Part shown: positions 25,964 through 33,817 of the stretch, in pieces
Position numbering within the stretch: position 1 is the first letter of the stretch
How the letters are laid out: the number at the start of each line of letters is the position of its first letter
DNA from: Nocardia altamirensis NBRC 108246
GTDB lineage: Bacteria > Actinomycetota > Actinomycetes > Mycobacteriales > Mycobacteriaceae
Direction of reading: 5' to 3'
Assembly (NCBI RefSeq): GCF_001612685.1
Contig: NZ_BDAY01000012.1
Location: 59,348-123,347, forward strand
Length of the DNA: 64,000 bases
The notes under the pieces: generated by a model
Told to the model about the DNA's origin: nothing
Databases searched by the model: none
Seen by the model: the letters and a program-made list of their open reading frames with translations, nothing else
Translations under genes and position numbers: made by a program

Positions 25964-26842
25964 TCACGAGGAGTCCTTCCCTCGCCAGTCGCGGATCGCG
26001 GCCGCGAACCGGTCTGGTGCGTCGGACTGCACGAAATGCCCTGCGCCGTCGACTATCACGGTGTGGTGGTCAGGAAAGAGCTGCTCCCACCGCCGTCGGT
26101 CCTTGTCTCCGAACACGACGTCGGCGTTGCCCCAGATGATGAGTGTCGGGAGCGACGCGAGGTCGGAAAGAGAGGCTTCGACATCGGCAAGAAGGGCGCG
26201 GCTGGCGGTGATGCACCGGGGCAGTACGGCTGAGGCGTTGCGCCGGTCGGGCGTGGCAAGCGCCTTGCGGTAGTGGCTCATCTCCTCGACGGTCAGTTTC
26301 CGCAGCCGGTGCCCGAGTGGGATCGTCGCCTCGACGAACACGTTGAACTGTCTGATCAGCAGACGTCCCAGTGGTCCGCCCATCACATGAGAGGCGATGT
26401 GCGCCTTTGGATCACCGGTCGGCCAGCCCCAGGTGTTCGTCAGCACCAGTCGCTCGAAGACGGCGGGCCGCTGCGCGACCGTGGCGAGGCCGATGGGACC
26501 GCCCCAGTCGTGGGCCACGAGAGTGACCTCGCTCAAGGCCATGGCGTCGACGAAGGAGGTGACGACCTGGATGTGGTCCTCGGGCAGATGCCGATGGTCC
26601 GGGCGGGCCGAGGACAGGCCGAAGCCGGGGTAATCGAGTGCGATGCACCGGAATTGGTCTCGCAGGGCGTCGATCACGTCGCGATACACAAACGACCAGG
26701 TCGGGTTGCCGTGTAGGAACAGCAGTGTTGGCCCCGAACCTTCGTCGATGTAGTGGATCGTGTGACCGTCGATGGCGACGAACCTGCTCTGGAACGGGAA
26801 CAGTTCATCGTCGACCCATGCCGGTCTTTCCGTCTCGGTCAT
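25964..26842 (-). CDS. Haloalkane-dehalogenase-like alpha/beta hydrolase, 292 aa
   Basis: ATG 26840-26842 follows GAGGTGA. Catalytic features fit haloalkane dehalogenases: HGNPTWSFVYRD with the oxyanion/halide Asn after His-Gly, VAHDWGG with nucleophile Asp112 next to a halide-binding Trp113, and GAGHFVQ with the general-base His near residue 269. The acid is probably in the segment after IIWGNAD. An Asp rather than Ser nucleophile separates it from esterases; epoxide hydrolases share Asp but usually have two lid Tyr residues, which are not evident. It is divergent from a HxlR-type regulator (26911) that probably controls it. Confidence 0.8.
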   Translation of the reverse strand: MTETERPAWVDDELFPFQSRFVAIDGHTIHYIDEGSGPTLLFLHGNPTWSFVYRDVIDALRDQFRCIALDYPGFGLSSARPDHRHLPEDHIQVVTSFVDAMALSEVTLVAHDWGGPIGLATVAQRPAVFERLVLTNTWGWPTGDPKAHIASHVMGGPLGRLLIRQFNVFVEATIPLGHRLRKLTVEEMSHYRKALATPDRRNASAVLPRCITASRALLADVEASLSDLASLPTLIIWGNADVVFGDKDRRRWEQLFPDHHTVIVDGAGHFVQSDAPDRFAAAIRDWRGKDSS

Positions 26843-26866
26843 GACTTCACCTCGATTCGCGACTAC

Positions 26867-26902
26867 ACTTGATATAGTCACGTGAACTTTAGAATGTCAA
26901 GT
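26867..26902. promoter_or_regulatory. Operator region between dehalogenase and HxlR genes
   Basis: ACTTGA (26867-26872) and TCAAGT (26897-26902) form an inverted repeat with 24 bases between. TCACGTGA, a perfect 8-bp palindrome, lies at 26878-26885 inside it. The stretch is in the 68-base divergent promoter region, so a dimeric winged-helix regulator could cover both promoters. Confidence 0.5.
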
Positions 26903-26910
26903 AGGTGTGG

Positions 26911-27534
26911 ATGAGTCGAAGTTACGGCCAGTACTGCGGTCTTGCCCGGGCGCTCGATGTCATTGGCGACCGGTGGAATCTGCTCATCGTCCGTCAGCTC
27001 CTGGTAGCCCCCGCCCGCTACCGCGACCTGCTCGATGGGCTCGCCGGCGTTGCCACCAATCTGCTCTCCGACCGGCTGCGCGACCTCGAGGCCGCAGGTG
27101 TCGTCGAGCGACGGTTGGCCGACGAGGGCAATGCGGTGATCTACGCACTCACCGCGTGGGGTGCCCAGTTGCGGGAGCCGATCGAAGGGCTCATCCGGTG
27201 GTCGGCACCGCTCATGGTGCGTGGTCCCGCCGAGGACCGGTTCCGCCCAGAATGGCTCGCCGTTGCGCTGCCCGCCCTGCTCGGCAGCAGGGTGAAGACA
27301 GATCGGTCAGCGACGGTCGGGGTCGCGATCGACGGGCAGCTGTTTCAGGTGCAGGTGACCGGCAAGGGCCTGGATGCCAGTCCGCATGATGGTCGCGCGC
27401 TCGACGCTGTCGTGCGCGCGGAGGCAGCGATCGTTCTCGGCCTGGCGGCAGGGATGCTCGACTTCGACGAAATCCGTCCGCTCGTCGAGGTCGAAGGTGA
27501 TGAAACCGCCTTGCGGGCCATCTTTGGTGCGTGA
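26911..27534 (+). CDS. HxlR-family regulator with C-terminal sterol-carrier-like domain, 207 aa
   Basis: ATG 26911 (MSRSYGQYCGLARALDVIGD). The first ~95 residues are a HxlR winged helix (RWNLLIVRQLLVAPARYRDL, ATNLLSDRLRDLEAAGVV). An early Cys in QYCGLARAL is at the position where redox-sensing HxlR proteins (HypR, YodB) have their thiol. The C-terminal ~100 residues resemble an SCP2-type hydrophobic-ligand domain (AIDGQLFQVQVTGKGLD, ALDAVVRAEAAIVLGL). This two-domain form occurs next to enzyme genes in actinobacteria. It is divergent from the dehalogenase-like gene and likely its regulator. Confidence 0.75.
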   Translation: MSRSYGQYCGLARALDVIGDRWNLLIVRQLLVAPARYRDLLDGLAGVATNLLSDRLRDLEAAGVVERRLADEGNAVIYALTAWGAQLREPIEGLIRWSAPLMVRGPAEDRFRPEWLAVALPALLGSRVKTDRSATVGVAIDGQLFQVQVTGKGLDASPHDGRALDAVVRAEAAIVLGLAAGMLDFDEIRPLVEVEGDETALRAIFGA

Positions 27535-27568
27535 CAAGTGGGTTGGGTCGTCGCCACCTCCGCCAGTC

Positions 27569-27970
27569 TCAGGGTGAGGGCATTTCGTCAGCTAGCGCCT
27601 GGTCGTCGAAGCGGGCGCGGGCGCGCTCGACGTCGGGCAATGTGGTTGTGGCCCAACGTAGGAGTGCGTCGATGAGGTCTTGCAGCGACCGTCCGACGGA
27701 CGTGAGGCGGTACTCGACGGCGACGGGTCGGGTACTTGTGACGACGCGCTCGACCATCCCGTTGCGCTCCAGGCGGCGGAGTGCGGCGGTGAGTGACTTC
27801 TGCGTCACAGCGGGGATCGTTCGACGCAACTCGTTGAAGCGCAAGGGCCCTCCTTCGCACAGTGCGTCGAGGATCTGGAGTGACCACTTGTCGAGCATCT
27901 GGTCGAGCAGCTCGCGGTGTTGCTCGGTGAGTTGAGGGCTGTCCGTGTGGGGCAGAGCGGTTTCCGGCAT
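27569..27970 (-). CDS. HxlR-family winged-helix regulator, 133 aa
   Basis: The start ATG 27968-27970 (MPETALPHTD) is preferred over an in-frame ATG at 28015 because an operator-like dyad at 28006-28024 would otherwise lie in the coding region. The HTH is standard: LDKWSLQILDALCEGGPLRF, NELRRTIPAVTQKSLTAAL, then LERNGMVERVV. It carries a Cys in DALCEGG. It is divergent from RidA with a 77-base shared promoter and most likely controls it. Confidence 0.85.
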   Translation of the reverse strand: MPETALPHTDSPQLTEQHRELLDQMLDKWSLQILDALCEGGPLRFNELRRTIPAVTQKSLTAALRRLERNGMVERVVTSTRPVAVEYRLTSVGRSLQDLIDALLRWATTTLPDVERARARFDDQALADEMPSP

Positions 27971-28005
27971 GACACCTAGTTTCGTTGAAGTGTCCTTGGA
28001 GTACC

Positions 28006-28024
28006 AGGTAGACATCAGATACCT
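28006..28024. promoter_or_regulatory. Dyad between HxlR and RidA genes
   Basis: AGGTA (28006-28010), nine bases, TACCT (28020-28024); the flanks AGTA and ACT extend the symmetry imperfectly. It lies in the divergent region just upstream of RidA and fits a HxlR operator. Confidence 0.5.
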
Positions 28025-28047
28025 ACTTCAATCGTGAAAGGACACCC

Positions 28048-28458
28048 ATGGCAGTCCAGCTGCTGACCCCGGAGGGCATGTTCACTCCTGTTCCTTACCA
28101 CCATGTTTCGATCAGCACAGGTACTCGCCACGTGCACGTGGCAGGCCAGATCGCGCGCGACGCCGACGGCAACCCGGTCGCGACAGGTGACCTCGCAGGC
28201 CAGCTCGCACACGCACTGCGCAACACAGCCCGCGGCCTCGCCGGCGCCGGAGCAACCTTCGCCGACGTGGTGCGTCTCCGGTTCTTCGTCACGAACTGGA
28301 CCCCGGACAAGTACGACGACTTCGTCGCCGGAATCGAGCGCGTCACAGAAGAACTCGACCTACCACAACCGTTGCCGCCCCTGTCGGCGATCGGCGTCGA
28401 CTGCCTTTTCGAACCCGACGTACTAGTCGAAGTCGAAGCATTCGCCATACTCGACTGA
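28048..28458 (+). CDS. RidA family (YjgF/YER057c/UK114) protein, 136 aa
   Basis: ATG 28048 follows GAAAGGA. The protein has the RidA length, VHVAGQIARDADGNPVATGD, GATFADVVRLRFFVTNWTPD and a terminal LFEPDVLVEVEAFAILD. Standard RidA enzymes need an Arg near residue 105 (R-x-x-V-xV pattern) to hydrolyse enamine/imine intermediates. Here the corresponding place is less clear, so this may be a Rid2-Rid7-type member with other activity. A hairpin terminator follows. It is divergent from, and probably controlled by, the neighbouring HxlR. Confidence 0.85.
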   Translation: MAVQLLTPEGMFTPVPYHHVSISTGTRHVHVAGQIARDADGNPVATGDLAGQLAHALRNTARGLAGAGATFADVVRLRFFVTNWTPDKYDDFVAGIERVTEELDLPQPLPPLSAIGVDCLFEPDVLVEVEAFAILD

Positions 28459-28482
28459 GATCCAGACCCCCGCCTCATGACC

Positions 28483-28514
28483 GTGGTGACGTGGCAGATC
28501 CGCCACGTCACCAC
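28483..28514. terminator. Hairpin terminator between RidA and dnaB
   Basis: Perfect 13-bp stem (GTGGTGACGTGGC and its complement) with a 6-base loop, between the convergent RidA and dnaB genes. Confidence 0.8.
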
Positions 28515-28565
28515 CAAACACCCTGAGCCGCCACCACAACCTCCGAGACGCGACAAACCGCTCTC

Positions 28566-31223
28566 TCAGCCGCGCGCCATATCCACGAACCGACTCAGGT
28601 GCAGCTGGTGCGCCACGGTAATGGTCGCAGTCGGACCATTACGGTGCTTGCCGACAATCAAGTCGGCCTCACCACCACGCGGGTCGTCCCGTTCGAACGC
28701 ATCCGGACGGTGCAACAGGATGACCATGTCGGCATCCTGTTCCAGCGAATTGTGGACTGAAATCCCTTGGGCCACAAAGTTATTCGTTCCAGGAACGGTG
28801 CCGTCGTAGACGTCTTGTTCGCCGAGGCCGGTGATCTCCACGATCTTGTCCCAGAAGACATCGTTGGTCGCCAACATGTCGATGTCGGCGTCTTCGAGGA
28901 CGGCGGCAACCCGCGCCAGGCGGGAACGGCTCGGTGACTTCTTCCACATGGTGGAGCCGCAGAAGCGTGAGCCCATGGCCGCCGAGAATTCGCGGTGGGT
29001 CATCTGTTTGGTGGCGAGCAGGCCGCGGACCTTGGACCACACTTCCTTGGGCACCGTGTCGACGTTGGTATTGCGCACCATCGAGGCCAGCTCGGCCAAC
29101 GCGACCTGCGCGGCTTGTCCACGAGCACCGTGGACGCCGACATCCTGCAGGAAAGCGGTCTGGTTGTCCGCCCCGTCGATGGTCAGGTGCCAGCAATCTC
29201 GATAGCCGGTCTTGGTGACCCGCTTGATGCGGCCGTGGACACCGACTCGAAGCAGTAGCTGCGCAACGTCATCGATGAGACGGCGGCTGGTCGACGCGTA
29301 GTACACCCGAGCCTGTCGACCCTTGGCGTCCCAGCGCACGGAGCCATCCGTAGCCCACAGGTGGCGAAGGAAGAGTGCGACTTGGTCGTTGGGCAGTGCG
29401 AAAATCTGTTGCGGGACGAACTTTTCGTAGCTGCGCAAGCCGAAGAGCCCGAGCTCGTCGAGCCACGCCGCGATGGGATTGCGTTTGCCGTGGGTGAGTT
29501 GCTCGGGCGCGCGCAGGCGCAGCGTAGTCACGCGGGCAACCGCGTATTCGTCGCGCGCCGCGGTGACACCGAAGTGGGTGGCGGCTTCGGTGACTGCGCT
29601 GAGGTTTTCTTCGTCGACGCTCGCGTAGCGGATCGGCTGCCGTTTGACGCAGGAACCATCGCCGATCATGTGCGCAAGCAGGATGATTTCGGCGTCCGGC
29701 ATCCGAGTGGTCTGCACGGGCTCTGGGACGAGGCGTGGCGTAGCCAGACGGTCGCCGATCGCCAACTTCTCCAACGCGATCCAGCCGTCGACGGTCAAGA
29801 ACGGATGGTTGCCGGTGGCCTCGACTACTCGCCCGGAGGCGAGGCGCAGGCGAAACACTTCCTTGCGTCCGCTGGGGAAAACTTTCACCATCGGACGCGC
29901 AACCATGCGCATTCGCTCATCCAGCGACCACACCAGCGGCTGTTCGCCACTGGCCAACAGCTCCCCGAGCGTGGTCTCACCACCGGTGTCGGCCCGCAGG
30001 ATTCGTGTCGACGCAGGCAAGCAACCCGATTCGCGAAGGTCGGACACCATCGGTCGCTTGTCGGTTCGTTGTTCCGGACCACGGTTCAGCTGACTGATCG
30101 CGATCACTGGAACTTCGAGTTCCTTGGCGAGCAGCTTCAGGTTTCGGGAGAAGTCCGAGACTTCCTGCTGGCGGGATTCGACCTTCTTGCCGGAGGTCAT
30201 CAGCTGGAGGTAGTCCACCACAACGAGTTTCAGGTCGTGGCGCTGTTTCATCCGCCGCGCCTTCGCCCGAATCTCCATCATCGTCAGGTTGGGTGAATCG
30301 TCGACGAACAGTGGCGCTTCGCTGATCTCACTCATCCGCCGCGCCAGCTTCGTCCAGTCGTCGTCACTCATCCGCCCCGAACGCATATCGCCAAGCTTGA
30401 TTTTCGCCTCCGCCGACAGCAGCCGCATCACAATCTCGGTGCGACTCATCTCGAGCGAAAAAATGACACTGGCCAACCCATGCTTGATCGAGCAACTACG
30501 CATGAAGTCCATACCGAGCGTGGATTTACCGACACCGGGTCGGGCGGCGACGATGATCATTTGGCCTGGGTGCAGGCCGTTGGTGAGTTCGTCCAGTTCG
30601 GTGAAGCCGGTGGGGACGCCGAGGGAGATGCCGCCGCGGCTGGCGATGGAGTCGATTTCGTCCATCGTCGGCTGGAGGAGTTCCTCGAGCGGCATGAAGT
30701 CTTCGGTGGTTCGGCGTTCGGTGACCTCGTAGACCTCGGCTTGGGCGCGGTCGACGACCTCGGCGATGTCTTGGCCGTCGGCGCCGGCGTAGCCGTATTG
30801 GACGATGCGGGTGCCTGCTTCGACGAGGCGGCGCAGGATCGCCTTCTCGGCGACGATTTCGGCGTAGAAGCCTGCGTTGGCCGCGGTCGGGACGGTCTGG
30901 GTGAGGGTGACGAGGTAGGGCGGGCCGCCGATGCGTTTGAGTTCGCCGCGGCGGTCGAGGCCTGCCGAGACGGTGACCGGGTCGGCGGGTTCGCCGCGAC
31001 CGTAGAGATCGAGGATGGTGTCGTAGACGGCTTGATGTGCGGGACGGTAGAAGTCGCCGGGCCGCAGCACTTCGATGACGTCGGCGATGGCGTCCTTGCT
31101 GAGCAGCATGCCGCCGAGCACGGACTGTTCGGCCGCCATGTCGTGCGGGGGTTGGCGCCCGAAATCTTCGCCGGGCGGTTCGGGCGGGAAGTTCGCGTGT
31201 CCGCGGTCATCGACGACTGCCAT
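28566..31223 (-). CDS. dnaB: Replicative DNA helicase DnaB with an in-frame intein
   Basis: The precursor is 885 aa; without the intein the helicase is 460 aa, the normal length. ATG 31221-31223 gives MAVVDDRGHANFPPEP, as in mycobacterial DnaB. The N-terminal domain (QPPHDMAAEQSVLGGMLLSK) is followed by the RecA-like ATPase. Walker A is ARPGVGKST, Walker B is KLVVVDYLQLM, and motif H4 precedes the insertion (VSDLRESG). The insertion interrupts the loop before SLEQDADMV. The C-extein (60 aa) ends HLSRFVDMARG. DnaB unwinds DNA at the replication fork as a hexamer. It sits downstream of rplI in the same direction, but a terminator and a 660-base gap separate them, so it has its own promoter. Confidence 0.97.
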   Translation of the reverse strand: MAVVDDRGHANFPPEPPGEDFGRQPPHDMAAEQSVLGGMLLSKDAIADVIEVLRPGDFYRPAHQAVYDTILDLYGRGEPADPVTVSAGLDRRGELKRIGGPPYLVTLTQTVPTAANAGFYAEIVAEKAILRRLVEAGTRIVQYGYAGADGQDIAEVVDRAQAEVYEVTERRTTEDFMPLEELLQPTMDEIDSIASRGGISLGVPTGFTELDELTNGLHPGQMIIVAARPGVGKSTLGMDFMRSCSIKHGLASVIFSLEMSRTEIVMRLLSAEAKIKLGDMRSGRMSDDDWTKLARRMSEISEAPLFVDDSPNLTMMEIRAKARRMKQRHDLKLVVVDYLQLMTSGKKVESRQQEVSDFSRNLKLLAKELEVPVIAISQLNRGPEQRTDKRPMVSDLRESGCLPASTRILRADTGGETTLGELLASGEQPLVWSLDERMRMVARPMVKVFPSGRKEVFRLRLASGRVVEATGNHPFLTVDGWIALEKLAIGDRLATPRLVPEPVQTTRMPDAEIILLAHMIGDGSCVKRQPIRYASVDEENLSAVTEAATHFGVTAARDEYAVARVTTLRLRAPEQLTHGKRNPIAAWLDELGLFGLRSYEKFVPQQIFALPNDQVALFLRHLWATDGSVRWDAKGRQARVYYASTSRRLIDDVAQLLLRVGVHGRIKRVTKTGYRDCWHLTIDGADNQTAFLQDVGVHGARGQAAQVALAELASMVRNTNVDTVPKEVWSKVRGLLATKQMTHREFSAAMGSRFCGSTMWKKSPSRSRLARVAAVLEDADIDMLATNDVFWDKIVEITGLGEQDVYDGTVPGTNNFVAQGISVHNSLEQDADMVILLHRPDAFERDDPRGGEADLIVGKHRNGPTATITVAHQLHLSRFVDMARG
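28749..30023 (-). other. DnaB intein with LAGLIDADG homing endonuclease, 425 aa
   Basis: The intein starts with Cys (after DLRESG) and ends with His-Asn before Ser of SLEQDAD, the correct splice chemistry. Block A is CLPASTRILRADTGG; block B has His73 in ATGNHPFL. Two dodecapeptide motifs are present: LLAHMIGDGS (Asp122) and FLRHLWATDGS (Asp226). Both retain their Asp, so an active endonuclease is possible. Block F/G ends VAQGISVHN. From memory the sequence is close to the M. tuberculosis DnaB intein at the same site, whose second motif I recall as degenerate (SAGGS); this needs checking. Confidence 0.95.
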
Positions 31224-31882
31224 GCGACTCGACCGTCCTCTCTCCACCCACCGGGCTCACCCTATTGATGACTGGTTCTACTCTCGGGCTACGACACGTC
31301 TGCCGCAGCGGCAGCGGCGGTCTGCCGCGCGATGGTTGGTGCCACCTGCGGCTTCCAGCTACCGTTGTGAAATCCACGGATTCCGGACGTGCTCTGCCCC
31401 GTGTTCACGTCGTAGCGACGAACCTAGGCGACCTCGCGGGTGGTCGCCAAACCCTACTGTGCACACACCTGTGGATAAGTTGGGGACTGTTCACCTAACC
31501 GTGTGCACCCCCTGTGTACTACTTGGGGAAAACCCAGGTCATTCGACCAGAACCCGCAGATAGATATCGATTTCCTGATCTATCCACGTGTGGATTAATA
31601 AAGTCGCGGCGTGTCGGTCAAGTTGAACAGCCGGGCGTGTTGGGTTAACAGCACGGGTGACGGCTATGAACTGAATCACATTGCCACCGGTCGGTTTCTC
31701 TACTAATCCACAGGCCGCTCGCATACGACCCCGATGACCAGCGACGATTAACCGAGAATGTTCCGTATGGCAAGGCTGCCCACCGCGCTAACAATCAGTT
31801 ATCAGAAAAGGTGGGCAGAATCGCACAGCCGAAGACCACTCCCGTGCCGAACACGGGAGTGGTCTCAGCGGTGTGTATTACG
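31224..31882. other. Non-coding region upstream of dnaB with DnaA-box-like sites
   Basis: About 660 bases without a gene between rplI and dnaB. Sites close to the DnaA box (TTATCCACA): a perfect one reversed at 31470-31478, TAATCCACA at 31704-31712, a head-to-head pair ATCCAC-GT-GTGGAT at 31582-31595, and a weaker AATCCACGG at 31371-31379. Stretches near 31565-31680 are AT-rich. A rplI-operon terminator lies at 31834-31864. This could be a DnaA-controlled dnaB promoter or a DnaA-titration region; oriC itself is normally beside dnaA/dnaN. Confidence 0.5.
31834..31864 (-). terminator. Terminator of the rpsF-ssb-rpsR-rplI operon
   Basis: Perfect 13-bp stem (GACCACTCCCGTG and its complement) with a 5-base loop, 19 bases after the rplI stop codon. 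Confidence 0.85.
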
Positions 31883-32335
31883 TCAGCTGGCAGCGACCTG
31901 CAGGTCGAACTTGGCCACCACGTCCGGGTGCAGGTGCACCACGACGCCGTGCTTGCCGATCGACTTGATGTGCGACTTCGGCAGCTCGATGCTGCGCCTG
32001 TCGAGCACGGGTCCGCCTGCCGACTTGATGGCCGCGGCGACATCCGCCTGGGTCACCGAGCCGAACAGCTTGCCGGTGCCCGCCGTCTTCACCGACAACG
32101 AGACCGACGTCAGGCCCTCGATGGCCTGCTTCAGCTCGTTGGCGTGGTCCAGGTCGCGCACCTTGCGCGCGTCCTGCGCCCGACGGATGCCAGCGACCTG
32201 CTTCTCGGCGCCACGGCTGGCAACGATCGCCAGGCCGCGCGGCAGCAGGTAGTTACGGCCGTAGCCGTCCTTGACCTCGACGGTGTCGCCGGGCGCACCG
32301 AGGTTGTCCACGTCAGCAGTCAGAATCAACTTCAT
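31883..32335 (-). CDS. rplI: 50S ribosomal protein L9
   Basis: 150 aa, begins [20 protein letters not shown] with the L9 signature [14 protein letters not shown]. The N-terminal 23S rRNA-binding domain is followed by the long central helix ([20 protein letters not shown]) and the C-terminal domain ending [12 protein letters not shown]. It is the last gene of the rpsF-ssb-rpsR-rplI unit, with an 17-base gap after rpsR. Confidence 0.98.
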   Translation of the reverse strand: MKLILTADVDNLGAPGDTVEVKDGYGRNYLLPRGLAIVASRGAEKQVAGIRRAQDARKVRDLDHANELKQAIEGLTSVSLSVKTAGTGKLFGSVTQADVAAAIKSAGGPVLDRRSIELPKSHIKSIGKHGVVVHLHPDVVAKFDLQVAAS

Positions 32336-32352
32336 TTGCGTGCCTCCCTTAC

Positions 32353-32604
32353 TCAGCGAGCCGTCGACACGTAAGGAAGCAGGGCCACCTCACGCGAGTT
32401 CTTGACGGCAACCGCGATATCACGCTGGTGCTGCACGCAGTTGCCGGTGACGCGGCGGGCGCGGATCTTGCCGCGATCGCTGACGTACTTACGCAGCAGT
32501 GCCGTGTCCTTGTAGTCGATGTTGACGATTCCGGACTTGGCTTCCTTGCAGAATGCGCAGGCCTTCTTCTTGAGCACCTTTTCGCGCGCGGGCGCTTTAG
32601 GCAT
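32353..32604 (-). CDS. rpsR: 30S ribosomal protein S18, zinc-binding (C+) form
   Basis: 83 aa, with [20 protein letters not shown], the S18 signature. CAFC near residue 16 and Cys/His in GNCVQHQR form a zinc site, so this is the C+ paralogue rather than the zinc-free form made during zinc starvation. Mycobacteria and Nocardia usually carry a second, C- form elsewhere. It is in the rpsF operon, 58 bases after ssb. Confidence 0.97.
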   Translation of the reverse strand: MPKAPAREKVLKKKACAFCKEAKSGIVNIDYKDTALLRKYVSDRGKIRARRVTGNCVQHQRDIAVAVKNSREVALLPYVSTAR

Positions 32605-32662
32605 GGTCGTTTACTCCGTAATCATTGATGGTCCACGCGAAGTGGGCCTATGAGTGCCGTTA

Positions 32663-33226
32663 TCAGAACGGCGGTTCGTCATCCATGCGGCCGCCCCCGA
32701 AGGAGCCTGCCGCGGGCGCACTGCCCCAAGGGTCGTCCTCGGCACCGCCGGAACGCCCACTGCCACCACCGGAACCGGAGCCTGCCGGTGCGAAGTTGCC
32801 TCCGCCGCCGGAACCACCGCTGCCGCCGGAACCGAAGCCACCACCACCGCCACCGCCGCCGCGACTGGTCTTGTTGACCTTCGCGGTGGCGTACTTCAAC
32901 GAGGGGCCGACTTCATCGACCTCGAGCTCGACGACGGTGCGCTTCTCACCCTGAGCGGTTTCGTAGGAGCGCTGCTTCAGCCGCCCACTCACGATGACTC
33001 GGGAACCCCGGGTCAGGCTTTCGGCGACATTTTCCGCAGCCTCGCGCCAGATATTGCAGCGCAGGAAAAGGGCTTCGCCGTCTTTCCATTCGTTCGAATT
33101 ACGGTCGAACATCCGGGGAGTCGACGCGACGGTGAAATTGGCCACCGCCGCTCCCGCGGGCGTGAATCGAAGCTCGGGGTCGGCCGTCAAGTTTCCGATG
33201 ACGGTGATGACCGTGTCGCCTGCCAT
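32663..33226 (-). CDS. ssb: Single-stranded DNA-binding protein
   Basis: 187 aa. The OB fold covers residues 1-110 ([40 protein letters not shown]). A Gly-rich linker (residues ~120-165) precedes the acidic tip DDEPPF, which recruits partner proteins. The protein coats single-stranded DNA in replication and repair. It is cotranscribed with ribosomal genes rpsF, rpsR and rplI, the standard actinobacterial order. Confidence 0.98.
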   Translation of the reverse strand: MAGDTVITVIGNLTADPELRFTPAGAAVANFTVASTPRMFDRNSNEWKDGEALFLRCNIWREAAENVAESLTRGSRVIVSGRLKQRSYETAQGEKRTVVELEVDEVGPSLKYATAKVNKTSRGGGGGGGGFGSGGSGGSGGGGNFAPAGSGSGGGSGRSGGAEDDPWGSAPAAGSFGGGRMDDEPPF

Positions 33227-33315
33227 GTGGTTCCTCCTGCTCGGGGTTGCAGTCCGCGTCTCGCTGTTGCGCTAGAGCCTAGAGACAGACTCCGACGCAA
33301 TCGAGGTTTGCGGGA

Positions 33316-33603
33316 CTACTTGTCGTGGCGCAGAACCTTGGTGCGCAACACCGACTCGTTCAGGCCGAGCTGGCGGTCGAGTTCGCTCACGGTCGCGGGC
33401 TCCGCGGTCAGATCGACCACCGCGTAGATGCCCTCGGCCTGCTTGGCGATCTCGTAGGCAAGCCTGCGGCGGCCCCAGATATCGACCTTGTCGACCTTGC
33501 CGCCTTCGGTACGAACCACGTTGAGCATCGTCTCGAGAGACGGACCAACGGTGCGCTCGTCCAGACTGGGATCGAGGATAACCATCACTTCGTAATGACG
33601 CAC
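33316..33603 (-). CDS. rpsF: 30S ribosomal protein S6
   Basis: 95 aa, starts [20 protein letters not shown] and has [20 protein letters not shown], the S6 signature. It pairs with S18 on the 30S platform, consistent with the two genes sharing an operon. ATG 33601-33603 follows AGGAGGT. Confidence 0.98.
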   Translation of the reverse strand: MRHYEVMVILDPSLDERTVGPSLETMLNVVRTEGGKVDKVDIWGRRRLAYEIAKQAEGIYAVVDLTAEPATVSELDRQLGLNESVLRTKVLRHDK

Positions 33604-33817
33604 GGACCAATCACCTCCTGTGGACTAGGAAACGGCCACGGACGGTCCGTGGCAGGAGGGTCGTTGCGTCAGCAACCCGAATAGGCTACCTGACCCCTCG
33701 GTGACCAGCGAAACCAGGTCCGAGCAGAGCGCTGGGTCCGCCGGAAGCCGGACGTCGCGCCGATATTCGCACGAGAGTTACCGGCAAGCGATGCCTGCGC
33801 CGCTTAGGGTGGTCCCC

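Noticed and set aside
31224..31882. oriC
   Set aside because: DnaA-like boxes are present, but dnaA and dnaN are not nearby; better explained as a regulatory or titration site.
33757..33769. Fourth copy of the 43-bp ter element near the GT87 gene
   Set aside because: Only a 13-base match (CGCCGATATTCGC); the remainder does not align well.
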